Assembly (NCBI GenBank): GCA_027596035.1
Contig: JADGJA010000059.1
Location: 1 to 53,517, forward strand
Length of the DNA: 53,517 nucleotides
Source: Thoreauomyces humboldtii
Lineage: Eukaryota > Chytridiomycota > Chytridiomycetes > Spizellomycetales > Powellomycetaceae
Direction of reading: 5' to 3'
The position numbers and the translations under genes are program-made. The notes under the pieces were generated by a model. It made no database searches and was not told the origin of the DNA. It saw only the letters and a list, made by a program, of their open reading frames with translations. Below are positions 24,023 to 35,699 of the stretch, piece after piece (the first letter of the stretch is position 1; every line of letters starts with the position of its first letter).

Positions 24023-27000
24023 TCACTTCTGAAAGCCCGAGTTGCTACGTAAGAAGCTTAAGAGCTTGCTGGGCTTCGGGCCGTCATCATCCTCTGTGCG
24101 CCTGCGCCTCTTCTTAGGCGGCGATGGAGCTGACCTTGGCGGCAGATCCTGCTGCTGGCTATTACTCTTACTGCTCGCCACACTGGCTTGGCGTTGAAGC
24201 GCTGGTTCCAGGCTGCTCTCTTGCTTCTTGAGTCCGGGACCGATCTGAAAGCCCAGGCCCCGGGAACCTGACGAAGCGGACGCCGACGTATACAGACCGA
24301 GTCCTGACATGGCTGAAGTCGAGCGATGCGGTGCTTTCTGTTTCTTTTGTGGTGGGTCATCGCCACCACCGAGCTGCGTTTCCGGTTGTAAGGCGCGCTT
24401 GGCAAGGATTCGATCTACCTCCTTTGACGCTGCGAACTAATGGACGGTAGAATATCAGGATCGTTCATGAAAAAAGGGTTGTTAAGACAAGGGGATGTCC
24501 AACTCACGCTTCCTCGTTTGCCAATATCCTGAAACATGGCAGCTGCCTCGGCCTTTTCTGCTGCGATCCTGGCGCGCTTGTTCGCGGTCATGCCTTTGAG
24601 CAGCTCCATACCCCCGATTTCCACTTCGGTCGGGACACGACCGAGGGCAGGAACCCCCCACAGACTTGTCGATCGCTTGTCGGGTTCTGCTTCCTCTTCG
24701 ATCAAAACCGATTGTTCCCGCGTGAAGCCTGCGCTCGAGGTGGGCAATGTGCTCGCACGTCCTAGTTTTGGAGGCTGTGGGAGCTTCTTAGCCATAGCGG
24801 AAGCGAGCACCTGTGGGAATATGCACCTACCCCGCTAGCCTTGAGCTCTTTCACTCTCTGCTGATAAACCGCTAACTTGTCGCCCGTCATGGGTCGGAAA
24901 GAGAAATCGCCTTTGATTTTCTTCCCACCATCGTCGGAATCGCTGTGAGTCAAATATCCTTCCTGAGAGGTATCGACCTCGTCGCAGGCCTTCGCGAACG
25001 CAGCGGTCTTCGGATTAGCAGCCAGCGCCAGCAGCTGGGTTTCGTGTTCTGTCGGCTCGTCCCTCCTTCTGAGCCCGACCCTGTTCCCGATCCGGTAAAG
25101 AATCATCTCATCCTCTTCGTCACTGTCTACAAGGTATCCAGAGCGAGACCCTCGATTCTTTTTAGCCTTTCGCTTCATGAGATTGCCCGTCATGACGTCG
25201 TCGATGAGCTTCTTGATGGCATCGTCGTCGGCTTGCTTCTCCTGCTTGCGATGCAGCTCGTCGACCCGGGCCCTTCCGGTCGGTCCGTCCAGCTCCGCGT
25301 CGCTAACCACCAAGTCGGCGAGGTCAGCCGCCATGGCATTCTCGTCATTGAAGTCCCCGTCCGCCCCGCCCTCGCCAAAAAACTCGTCGTCCGACTCGGC
25401 GGCCTCTTCGTCCACAAAGTCGTTCGTCTTGCGGGGAGCCTGAGGTTGGAGCGCCTGAGGAAGTGTCCATGCAATCGACTGCGCACCATCCTCCTTCGTG
25501 CCTTCTTGGGAGTTCTGCCCCGATTCGGATGCGGGCCGCGTCGTCCCGTTCGGGAACTGCTCGATGTCGTCCTCGAGATCCGAGCTGTCGACCGAACCGT
25601 GCTCGTCCTGACTGTCGTCGATCACGGTCGGAGGCACGATGCGTACGACGGTGCGACCCCACCGTCTGGGGCTTCCTGATTTCTCCACATCGCTGTCAGC
25701 AAAACGCGCGCCTTTCCGAACTTTCGGTCTTGAGACGTCCTCGTCCTGGTCCTCGCTCTCGCTTGCGCTGTTTAGAAGCTCGCCAAAGCCCCATTCGTCA
25801 ATACCGTAATCGTCGGGCAGAGGTTTCTTAGGTTTTCCTATCGTGTTCCTTGACGGTTGGACGGCAGCTTGAGTGGTAGATTCACTGACTTCCGCCAACA
25901 ATGAGCCCAGTAAGGCTTCCCCCTGAGGAGGAGATGCGAAAGAACCAGTAAGCATATCGAGGACGTCGTCTCCAATCCGATGTGTACTCGATATGGGTAT
26001 CGCACGAACGCTGCTACGTGCGGGAGCCTCCTCCATGACGGGTAGCTCGGGAGCGGAAGAGAAGTTGCCGGAAAGTTGGTTGATGATTTGACTTCCGATC
26101 TCACTTGGCGTGGAAAGAGGCACTATTCGCATTCCGTTGCTGTTGGGCTGAGTTTCCGAAGATGCGGCGGCTTTCTGAGCGACATCGCTGCGGATACTGC
26201 CAAGTGCGGCGGATGCCGGCAAGTCATATATTTGGGACGTGTTCTCAGCGGTGCCGAAACCCCCTGACAGCTCCCCGAGTGTGTCCATATCGATCTCCGC
26301 AGGTGCTGCGCTTTCTTTGGCGAATATTTTGTACGGACGAACTGCACTCGAAATGTTCCGAGCCCGCGGATCTGACTCCTGAACACTAGGCTCGGGAGGA
26401 GGAGGCTCTAAACCCGGTCTAAACATGGTGCTCAGTTGAATTGCCCACGAATCCATAAGGAGAAACTGTACTTACTCTTCGTCTGGATCGATAGTATACG
26501 AGTAGTTTAGCCGAATGGGAGCAGTGCTCATGATCGTGTCCGGGGTCTCCGACTAAGATCGCCGAGGAAAATCTATCAGTAAATATCTTCGGTGAAACGC
26601 ACAACGGACCCTTTCGCTTACCTCGTCATCGGCAAAAATATCGTCCTCCTGTGGGAAGGAAGACTATTGAGAACCGCGAATCACTTGACCAACATTTTGT
26701 TTCACACGTACCTCTACTTCAGGACGGTCCTTTACACGTACACTCGTCAAGACTATGTGCTCGCCATCCTCGTCTTCGGTGTCCGCAAGTGACGGTAAAC
26801 GAGAACTTGGTCGCGTCCCGGTCTCTGTCTGCATCGGAGGAGCATGTTGCTGATCCGCAGTGCTCTTGCCAGATTCTTCAACCGGAGTTTCCGACATTTC
26901 GACAGGGGTCTCCTGCTGTTTCCGTCGGTCCTGGACTCGCTTTTCTTTGGCTTCCCGGATGTACTGAAGCTCCTGCTTCCGCCGAAGCTTCATTTGGATA

Positions 27001-28663
27001 TGATTCCGTTCGATGAGCTCATCGTTCAACTCCGTCGTCCGGTTGACGGCGGCCTTCTGAGTCATCCAGAAAGGAGCGTTTGAGGGAAGCTCCATCTCGC
27101 AAACCACAATCTCCACGTCATCGCCGTCGTCGAGACTCGAAACGCTCTTGGACGTCGGGGCGACCACAGACTTCCAGTTCCCAGCATGGCGGTCCTCGTC
27201 TGTCTGATATGGGATCCGAACGTCAGGCTTCAAGGTCTCTTTTAGTTGACGGGAAGGCTCAAAAGGCTTCAGGCTTTTCGACCACGTTGTGACCATCTTC
27301 TTTCCGTGAACCTTGGCGGGATCATTGAGTTCCGAAGGCGTCAGCCCGCGGGTACTTTCGTGTACAGTTAACTGCGGTATCGCTGACACCGAAGGCTTCC
27401 GAGGAGAGTCGTTTTCAGCGGCGCTTTCATTTCGCTCGCTGCTAGCATCAGTGTACAACAGGAGCATTGATGAGAAGGCAAGCATGTTATCCTAGTTCCA
27501 ATCGGGGATACGTACGTCAAAGATTTTCCTTTCATGCGCTCACTCAGGAACTGCTTCATGTTCACCAGGCCACCCCCTTTGACCCGAGGTTCGTAAATTG
27601 CTCCTGATAGCCATTTCAAGTCAGGATCGGGCTCATACAAGGAGCATGAGACGTTGCTTACGTCGAAGAAGCTGCTGTGCGTGCTGTTTGAGGTTGACCA
27701 CTTCTTCTCTGGACATCGCTGTCTGCTGGGGCACGATCAGCTCCAAGACACTGTTTTCTGGTTAGAATCCACAGGGGAGCTCACCTCCTTGGTGCCTTGC
27801 TGCACGTCTTCCGTACCGGAACCATCCACTTCGTCCTCGTCCTCAAACGCATTCCCGTCCGAATCAACATCATGATTCTCATCTTCGCTCATGAGATCGG
27901 CAAGATCCTTGACAGCGCCCTGTCCATCGGGTGCCTCTGCATCATCTTCGCTCATGAGGTCCGCGGTGGTCTGGGCAAGCATGATCGGGCCCTGATGTTT
28001 CAGCGTGCCTCTTTCATCCTCATCCTCGGTGTCGCTCATGAATTTGGGAAGTGAACGTTTTGGCTGTACCGTCGACAGTTGTTCTTTAAGTGCTTGGACA
28101 ACTCTCTCGGCAGAGTTCCTTGCAGGGGATGCATTGCTGTGGGGCTCGTCTGGGATCGTGGCTGAAAGCAGGACACTAGTCTCGTTGCGCACGGATTGCA
28201 CGCTCGCCTCACTCGGCAGGTCGCTGATGGCAATTCCTTGGTCTCTGTTCGTGACACCGTCCGAACCTGAGACAAGGAGATCATCCACGAGCTGCGTAGC
28301 TTGTGTGTCCTCCTCGTTCTCTGGAGACCAATCACGAACGCCTTCGCTGCCGAGGTCGTCCCGCGATCCGCGACCATCCGGCAAGTCGAGCAGGCGCATG
28401 AGGCCCTCCTCCATGGCTATGGGAGGTCCTGCAGTGGCGCTGTCGCTATCGCCGAGAAGTGCCCGCCTGCGGGCGGCGAATGTGCTCTCATTGGGACAGC
28501 GTTGCTTTCGAGGTACCTTTCCTTTTCGGTCTATCGAAGCGACGTGAGCTGTAGTCCCCGGTATCCCAGACGTTGTTCCGAGACTACTGGTGTGCGCTAG
28601 TGGTTCAAGACTTTCCGATTCTGATGAGGAAGAGGAAAAATTGCCAGACCCAGCTGTGAGCAT
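24023..28663 (-). CDS. MRC1: Mrc1/claspin, replication checkpoint mediator
   Basis: The gene has about nine exons between the ATG at 28663 and the stop at 24023. Junctions that keep the frame include TKE|QTAMSREE (about 27790-27730), EVE|EDDIFADDE (near 26650) and a short 3' intron near 24783-24838. The product exceeds 1200 residues and is strongly acidic, with many SQ/TQ pairs as expected of a Mec1/ATR substrate. The Mrc1-like domain is clear: NDFVDEEAAESDDEFFGEGG followed by the acidic stretch and KRKAKKNRGSR. Near the C-terminus come PPKLGR and the basic PPKKRRRR. Mrc1 travels with the replisome, links polymerase epsilon to the CMG helicase and relays stalled-fork signals to Chk1/Rad53-type kinases. 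The extreme N-terminus is the least certain part. Confidence 0.88.
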
Positions 28664-28801
28664 CGAGAGAGCGTAGGGTGCCCCAGAAGTCGAATCTTGA
28701 CTGGTGAGCTTTCGTTAAAGCGTCGGGTTGGGTGTCCCACTACGTGAAGGAGGATATGGTCTTTCCCGGTGGGTGGTGGGGGAGGGATATGCGACTATGG
28801 G

Positions 28802-28832
<31 letters not shown>

Positions 28833-29881
28833 GGAGAGAGAGAGAGTGACAGACAGAGAGAGAGAGAGAGCGACACGCAAGGGGAAATGATCAAGAAAGC
28901 TCCACTATAGTGACAGTAAAATGCGAACTATGGGTTATGGTGGTAGCAAATATGTGCGAGACGGGCTTGGAGGGGCCTGGACACGATCGGACATCAGAAG
29001 AGCTGTCGAGAACCGTCTGGACTCGATGTCTCAATGCTGGACTCAATGATCCAATGCAGCTCGGTTTGAGACCAAGAGTCATGCATGAATTAGGTGCTTT
29101 CTTCTACTGTGATGCGGAAAGGTATTACGTCGTTCCGACCCGCCGCACCCTCAGCGTCATGATCGTTTTTGGCCATCGAGAGGTGGGGATCGGTCGTCTG
29201 TGCAAAAAGCGGGGACAAAAACCCCACGGATGGTCTCCTGTAATACTGTGACTATTATTCTTTGGTGGGTATTAGAGAGGGGCGGCGCGGGCGAAAGCAA
29301 GTCGGTGGTCGGTGGAGAAGGAAAAGGCGGCGGCCATGGACCCGAGAAAACGGCGCAGAGAGAGACGAACGCGCGCTCGCGTAAGCCCCTTTGCCGTAAA
29401 ACTCCGCTGGGCGACGACCCTCTTGCGCAATTTTCTGTCCAGAACCCCCCCACTCACCTCAGCCTCCCCTAGAGAGCCGAGCGAGATGCCCACACACACC
29501 TCCACCAGGCCCATTCCTCCGGTTCCTGGGGAAAGGACCCGTATCGACGTTTTACTGGAGTGTGACTTTGCTAAGCATTCTTCCCTCGTCATGAACGCGT
29601 CGAAAGCAGGCTTGCGGGGTCCCGAGTCAGCAATGTCTTCGCCTCGCAAGTCTCCGCTTGTCATGCATTTTTGAACATCTGGCCCGGGAGGGGCCTACAG
29701 GCCCGGCTCTGGCCTGTGCTCTCCGCCAAGGCCGCCACACGTCGGAATAAAAGGCTTCCCTCCCCCATCGCTCCCCCTCGCCCTCGCTCGCGTCAACCCC
29801 ATCGTCCCTTGCAATCGTCCTGCCTTGCGCTCCTCCACACTACCTCTTCACTCGACGAAACAACGCAACACACCCCACACA
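28664..29881. promoter_or_regulatory. Intergenic region between MRC1 and a secreted-protein gene
   Basis: This 1.2-kb divergent gap holds a purine microsatellite (28801-28880) and overlapping open frames at 28910-29251 (+), 29272-29664 (-) and 29312-29674 (+). None has a recognisable domain. A TATA-like AATAAAAGG lies at about 29744-29752, roughly 130 nt before the ATG at 29882, and is followed by a C/T-rich leader, so the right-hand part is very likely the promoter of the gene at 29882. Confidence 0.5.
28801..28880. repeat. (GA)n microsatellite
   Basis: An almost pure GAGAGA tract of about 75 nt with a few interruptions (AAAG, GGG, TGACAGACA) lies about 140 nt upstream of the MRC1 start codon. 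On the transcribed strand of MRC1 it is a (CT)n tract, probably promoter or leader. Confidence 0.9.
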
Positions 29882-30520
29882 ATGCTCGGCTCATCCAAGC
29901 TCGTCTCTCTCGCAGCCGTCGTGGCTTACATCGGCACATCCGACGCATTCAGCGTTCCTGCGACGGGCACCTACGCGTTCGTCGGCTCTTTCCCCAGCGG
30001 CTTCAACGCTGCCGACGCCAACTGTCTCAGCCATGAACTCGGCATCGCCACTGGCACCTCCAGCCTCACCTTGGCAGGTGTCGGCGCCAACGGCGTAGCT
30101 TGCTTGCCTGTCACCGTCGGCTTCACATCTACCCAGCTCAACTTCCCCGCCAACGCCATGTTTGCCACTGGCGGAGGCATGTACACTGTGGCGGCCGTTG
30201 CGGTGGCCTCGGGCGCCAGTGCGACCGCAAGCAGGACGTCCACCGGCATGGGAGCCACGGCCACCTCTACCAGTCATGTCCTCGACGCCGTGGTCCTCAA
30301 GCGCCGAAACAACGTGTTCAAGCGAAGCCTCGGAGACACCCTCGCACTCACCCTGACGAACTCCTCCAACGCCGCTGTCAGCCTCAACTACGTGTCCAAC
30401 AGCACCACTCCTCCCGCCGGCATCACCGCACCTCAGTCCGCTTCCTCGGCACTCAACGCGGCAATGGCACTGGGATCCGCCGGAGTTGCGGCGCTCTTCG
30501 CCGGTCTCGTCGGGATGTAA
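29882..30520 (+). CDS. Small secreted protein, probably GPI-anchored
   Basis: A single exon codes 212 residues. The N-terminus MLGSSKLVSLAAVVAYIGTS is a signal peptide with likely cleavage near DAF. The mature part is Ala/Thr/Ser/Gly-rich with several Asn-X-Ser/Thr sites (NSSNAA, NSTTPP) and only two Cys (NCLSHE, GVACLP), which could pair. A KRR/KR dibasic site (VLKRRNNVFKRS) lies at about residue 140. The C-terminus (AAMALGSAGVAALFAGLVGM) is hydrophobic, without basic residues after it, and follows a Ser/Ala-rich segment, as in GPI-attachment signals. It is probably a wall or surface protein. The family is not recognised. Confidence 0.75.
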   Translation: MLGSSKLVSLAAVVAYIGTSDAFSVPATGTYAFVGSFPSGFNAADANCLSHELGIATGTSSLTLAGVGANGVACLPVTVGFTSTQLNFPANAMFATGGGMYTVAAVAVASGASATASRTSTGMGATATSTSHVLDAVVLKRRNNVFKRSLGDTLALTLTNSSNAAVSLNYVSNSTTPPAGITAPQSASSALNAAMALGSAGVAALFAGLVGM

Positions 30521-31524
30521 AGAAGCCCCCTTCAAGGTGCCGGCAAGCACGTTTCTGCGCGATCGCGACGAGTGGAGAGAGGGTGGGGGGGACTACATTT
30601 TCGGGGTGGGCAACACCAAAATACCTAATGTAATGCAAAAATGCAACGCACAGGCTCTTTGTCAAATGAATAGACTTCTTCAACATACTTTTCTGCTCGC
30701 TCGCTCCTTGTTACCTGGCATGTCTGGATGAGACTTGCCTTCCATATGCAGTCGTGAGCTGCAACCTTCGAAGTCTTCCGATCTGCCAACTTCTTCTGGT
30801 CCTGAGCAATACTTACGACATCACTCAGCTTACTGCGACACTTCTCTTTTTCATCTCGAAAGCATACTTGGCCATCATGGCCATTTCTGCAATCGTGGAG
30901 GGTTAGGCATACTTGGCAATCATGGCCATTTCTGCAATCGTGAATCGAAAGCATACTTGGCAATCATGGCCATTTCTGTCTCAGCTGGATGCAACCGACA
31001 TCCTCATGGTACAGACGTCGGTCATACTCCTCTCCGATTGATTAAATTTCACGAAGACATTCGCATTCTCTCTCCAGTCTCAATGAATTCAGGCTGCACC
31101 GGTATGAATGTTAGAGACAGGTGGAGGAGCAAATGCATACCCTGCTGTTGTTTTAAACCCTCTCTGCCGAGAAAACGGGGCGCTGTACATATTCCGTCGA
31201 AAGTAGCGAGTCTCTGTTACGCCTTGTTTCTGTCCCGATCGCCATTCCGCATTCCCCCCACATCGCCCCCCTTCCATCTCATCTTGCCCGTCCACCACCC
31301 TTTCTCTCTCCGTCCCTCCCTCCACCCTCCACCCTCGCTTCTCTGCCCTTGGTCGCCTGTTCCCCTCTCCACTCGTCGGCTTCAAGGGGTCAGTCAGCAA
31401 ACGAAAGAGAAAACGAGGGCTGCGACCGGTCAAACTACCTTCGTGCTCGCCTGATAATCGTCGTGTCTGCTGGCTCTATCTCTGCCTGCCGTCACTCTCT
31501 CCCCCGTCTTCCCTTTCCCCTCTC
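30521..31524. promoter_or_regulatory. Intergenic region upstream of the KH-domain gene
   Basis: No gene could be supported here. It holds the 3' end of the secreted-protein gene, a triplicated repeat (30861-30985) and a long C/T-rich stretch (about 31245-31520) next to the KH gene ATG, typical of a strong promoter and leader. Confidence 0.5.
30861..30985. repeat. Three tandem copies of a 44-46 nt repeat
   Basis: The sequence GCATACTTGGCAATCATGGC followed by CATTTCTGCAATCGTG occurs three times, starting at about 30862, 30908 and 30952. The first has CCATC for CAATC, and the third ends after CATTTCTG. Conservation between units is near perfect, so the duplication is recent. Confidence 0.88.
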
Positions 31525-33057
31525 ATGGCCGCCCCTGCCTCTAGCTCCAAAGCCCGCCGCTCAAGCCCTTACGACGACGACCCAATGGTTCGCCTTACCG
31601 GACTGTCCCTCGACCCAGAGTTCCCTCCCCAACACCATCACAACGCCAACGGCGCCACCGCAGCTGGGGCCGTCCCACCCACCACCGGCACCACCACCAG
31701 CACATCTCCCTCTCCCGCTCCTTCCGCGCCTGCCAAGGACGGCATTTCCCTTCCAGCCATCGACACCGGCCACCGCAAGGATCAGGCCTCTCCGTCAACC
31801 TCCCCCCGTCACGCGGAATTCGACGATGCCGCGCTCCATGCCGAGGGACACGCACCTGACGGCAGTGCCTATCTGACTCTCCGAGCTCTGGTCACTACTC
31901 GCGAGGCTGGAGTCATCATCGGCAAGGGCGGAAAGAATGTGGCCGAGATCCGCGAAGCCACGGGTGTCAAGGCCGGAGTGAGCAAGGTCGTCCAGGGAGT
32001 GCATGAGCGTATTCTGACCATTGCCGGCACCGTGGACGCTCTTTCAAAGGTGTGCACTACCCTGATGTTCTAAGATCGAAGCTTTGAGATGGAAGCTGAC
32101 CCATCCAACTCACCAACAACAGTCCATGTTCCTGGTTGCCAAACACCTTCTCGACAACCCGGTAGAGAGTCCTCGCCAGCGCGAACCCCCGCAACCGGAT
32201 CACACCACGATTCGTCTGCTCGTAGCACATCAGTTGATGGGTGGCGTGATCGGAAAGGCTGGCTGTCGCATCCGTGACATCCAAGAAGAATCAGGCGCGA
32301 AGATCACCGTGTCCAAGGACATGCTTCCTCAATCAACCGAACGAGTCATCGAGATCTATGGTCTCGCGTCGGCAATGTGAGTCGAGGGACATCCTGCACA
32401 GCCATTTCTGTTGTTCCCAATACTCATCTGGCTTCCGTGGTTGTGTCCTCTAGTCAAACCGCGGTCTCACAAATCTGCGAGAGCGTCCTCAACGATATTG
32501 CCCGAGTCACTGGCACTATCTTTTACCTCCCTGAGAACCGCATCGGCCGATCCCCCCGCAGCGCCGGTCCCGACCGCAACGACTTCCTCGATTCCCCTCG
32601 CTCGGCAGGGATCGACCGTCGTGGCAACCGTCTCAGCAGCTTTGGAGAGCCAACCACACCACGCCGTACGACCCGCGCCGGATCCGCTGGAATCGCCGGT
32701 GCCAACCAGAACGTCCACGTGATCTCGAACGAGGGCACGGCCGAGCAGCGCATTCAGACCCTCGGCGTCCCCGTTGCGCTGGTCGGAAGCATCATCGGAC
32801 GCGGAGGTTCCTTCATCAACCTGATTCGAAAGAACTCTGGCGCCCGTCTCCGCATCGACGAGGCCCTCGACGGTCAGTCGGAGCGCATCGTCACCATCAC
32901 GGGAACCGACGTCCAGACCAAGACGGCCCTGGATATGATCTACAGCCAGATCGAGACGGAGAAACAGAACCGACTCGCCGCTGCGCAGGAGAACGAGGGA
33001 TCTTCGGTCCCCGCCACGCCCGTAGCAGAGGACCCGGCGCGTCAATCCGAGTTTTAG
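31525..33057 (+). CDS. Triple KH-domain RNA-binding protein (PCBP/Rnc1/Pbp2-like)
   Basis: Exons 31525-32049, 32123-32376 and 32454-33057 give 460 residues. A disordered Pro/Thr/Ala-rich N-terminus precedes KH1 with GVIIGKGGKNVAEIREATGV, KH2 with GGVIGKAGCRIRDIQEESGA, and KH3 with GSIIGRGGSFINLIRKNSGA, all carrying the GxxG RNA-binding loop. The order of KH1 and KH2 close together and KH3 after a linker with SP sites (RSPRSAGP, LDSPRSAG) matches poly(C)-binding proteins. Fission yeast Rnc1 and budding yeast Pbp2/Hek2 are the nearest named types. It probably binds mRNA to control stability or translation; the SP sites could be MAP-kinase targets, as in Rnc1. Targets cannot be read from sequence. 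Confidence 0.92.
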
Positions 33058-33490
33058 TTGTCCGATTCGTGTCGCGCCGTCGTGGGCCCCTCGGACACCG
33101 CTCTATCCGCTTTTCTTTCCACAGAGGCATCTGTTCTATCTGAACACACCTTTTTATCGCGGCATACCCCCTTGTCCCATTCAAATCTTTTCTGGTCCTC
33201 TGCTAGCCCTCACCCATTCCACGCCTGTCTCCACTGTTTGCTATCAATCCTTCTTACATCTGGTATCCCTCTTTTGTTCTTGGCACGCAACCATGAGAAT
33301 CGAACTCGATCAAACTGGCGTGTGGCTGCGAACTGGAACAGTCTGAAAAGTATCACAGAAACACGAGCGGGAGGGCCGCTGTAATAAATCATTTATGAAG
33401 TCCATACAGGCGAGGATCTCGGCTTCCAGCCGAAAGCTCACGGTACATCACCCAGACCATCCAAGAAAGCTCCGTGCTCACCGGGAAAAA
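33058..33490. other. Convergent intergenic region between KH gene and CCT2
   Basis: This 433-nt space separates two stop codons and should hold both 3' ends. Short open frames have no recognisable content. A TCATTTATGAAG region near 33388 and an AATAAATC at about 33382 may contribute to 3'-end formation. Confidence 0.4.
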
Positions 33491-35408
33491 TCACTGCCTT
33501 TCACGTTCCCTACGAGATCGGCAGATTTAGGAACATTTCATACGAGCAGGAGCGCGATGAATGAATGATGTGTGTAGTTAAAATGAAGCTCACCTGGGAG
33601 CGCAACGGATGATGTCGTCTACCCGCAAGATCAGCTCGGCCGCTTCGGAGGCCGATAGGAGAACTTGCTTCTTGAGCTTGAACGATTCCGTGATGCCAAG
33701 GGTTCGCATGTCCCCGATGATGCCTTCTTCCATGTCTGATGCGAAGGAAAGGGTGTGTCAGAAGAAGCAGCACAACTCACCCAGAACCCGAACCTCCAGA
33801 GGCCACTCCGCTTTCGTTACTACTCACTGAGTCCGTGCGTGGCGTTGCCTTCGTGATGGGAAGCGCGGAGCTGCGCGACCAGCTCTGCGCTGTCGTAACC
33901 GGCGTTGTCGGCAAGGATGGTGGGGAGCTGACGGAGGGCCTTCGCGAAGGCCTCGCATGCTATGGCCTTCTTTCCGGGGGTGACGGCGGCCGCCTCCTCG
34001 ACGGCCTTGGACATGAGCATCTCAGCGCAACCTCCTCCGAGGGTCGTCCTGGGTTCCTTGACGGTCTGGGACAGAACGCAGAGGGCGTCGTGGAGCGATC
34101 GCTCGGCTTCGTCGAGGAGCTGACCCGTCGCTCCTCGGAGGACGATGGTGCATGCCTCTCCTGCCGCGACGCCCGAGAACTTGATGAGACGGTCCTCTCC
34201 GATGATGATCTCCTCGATGAGGTCGCACTGTCCCAGTTTGACGAGGTTGGGGTGATCGAAGGTGGATGCGATCTCTCCACCCGTAACGAGGGCCAGTCGT
34301 TCGATGCCATCGAAGTCGGCGTGTTCGATGGACATGATGCCGGCATCGGCAAACAGCTGTTCCGGCCAGTTGTAGATGAGCTGACGGTTGACGAAGCAGT
34401 TTATCCCGTGAGCCTTGATCTTGTCGACCTTCTCCTTCATCTTGTTCCGCTCCGCCCGCTCGAGTTCGGCCAGCTTGCCCGTCGCATCCACTCGCACCCT
34501 TGCTCCAAAGATCTTGATCTTGTCCGTATCCATCGGCGTGTTGGCAACGAGGATCTTGGCGTTCTCGATGCGCTTTGGTTGGTTGACTCCGATCTTTTTG
34601 TCCAGGATGAACCCTGCCGAGAGGTACGAGTCCCGCAGCTTGCCACCGGCCTTCTTGATAATCTGGATGTTGTCGAGGTTCGTGCTTCCCTGAACATCAA
34701 ACACAGCTATTAGCATGAAGGCGATCCGAAGGCATGCATGCCATCGCCAATCTCACCTTCAATCTCATCACGGCGTCCACGCAGAGGTTCGCAAAGTAGT
34801 CCTTGTCTTGAGAGACAACTTTTGAGCTCAGAGTGGTGCTCGCGATATCGTAGAGGTCCTTCCTGAAAGCATCAGTGTTCTTGCTGTTGTCCAACGCCGA
34901 CCCCTCCAGCGCCTTCAGCGCAGCAGCCGATGCGATCCGATAACCCTCGATGATGGTTTGGGGATGAATGTGCTGTTGAACCAGCTTCTCGCCCTCACGC
35001 AGCAGTTCGGCCGCAAGGACGCACACGGAGGTCGTTCCGTCTCCCACTTCGTCGTCCTGCACTTTTGAGATGTTGACGAGGACCTTTGCTGCGGCATTGT
35101 CGAGGGCGATGGACTTCAGGATGGTCGCCCCGTCGTTGGTCACAATGATGTTTCCGGTTCCCATTGACTGGAGCGTCTTGTCCATGCCCTTGGGACCGAG
35201 GGTGGACTTTACGAGGTCGCCGACCGCGATGGCGCCCACGAAGGATGATAGACGAGCATTTTCTGCGCGCTCCTCTGTTGCGTTGGTTTTGAAGATCTCC
35301 ACAGGTGCCATGGACTGTGAGGGAAATGGAACCTTTTGTCAGTTTCACACATCACCTGGAGAAGAGCTCTGTTTCCGATTATGTTCAAACCGCCTCGATA
35401 CTTACCAT
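33491..35408 (-). CDS. CCT2: T-complex protein 1 subunit beta (CCT2)
   Basis: Exons 35408-35406, 35314-34757, 34689-33828, 33735-33594 and 33509-33491 give 527 residues, the normal CCT length. It begins [20 protein letters not shown]. The ATP-binding group II chaperonin motifs follow: [28 protein letters not shown] and [35 protein letters not shown] and the C-terminal IIRCAPRERERQ complete the protein. It folds actin, tubulin and other proteins in the cytosol as one of eight subunits of TRiC. Oddly, the first coding exon is the start codon alone (CAAG-ATG-GTAAGT), and the last holds only six codons plus the stop. The beta assignment rests on the N-terminus [20 protein letters not shown]. Confidence 0.93.
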
Positions 35409-35699
35409 CTTGAAGTTTAGTTTGGGGGGGTGTCGTGAAAGTGATGGGCTTTTTGTCGATGCCCAAAGCGGGAAGGAATCAAGGGGGAGGATTGATAGAG
35501 CAAGGCCTTTCGGACTTCTCGATAGGAAATTTGGACTTTCGGACGTCCACCCGCACTCGCCAGCGAGGCAGACAACGAGGTTGTAACGTAGAGGTATCCC
35601 AGTTCAAAAAGGTTCCGGGGAGGGTTTTTCGTACGGATGTATAGTGAATCTATTCAAGTAACGATATGCGTTATACATGTACAAAAATTACAATTTCAG
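35409..35699. promoter_or_regulatory. CCT2 upstream region and EAF1 3' end
   Basis: Under 300 nt separate the EAF1 stop from the CCT2 start on the same strand. It must hold the EAF1 3' end and the CCT2 promoter. No gene is visible. Confidence 0.45.

Noticed and set aside
24762..24840. Apparent early stop in MRC1 (reading into SLQN and stop)
   Set aside because: A 44- or 56-nt intron from the GTAGGT donor joins KELKASG to the next exon in frame, so the stop is intronic.
26419..26460. ATG giving MDSWAIQLSTM as the start of a separate gene
   Set aside because: This stretch is intronic in MRC1; the GTTTAG acceptor next to it joins DEE to PGLEPPPPEPS in frame.
33739..34713. 324-codon open frame on the + strand
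   Set aside because: It lies antisense to the CCT2 exon, which has clear chaperonin motifs. GC-rich codon use creates long antisense frames.
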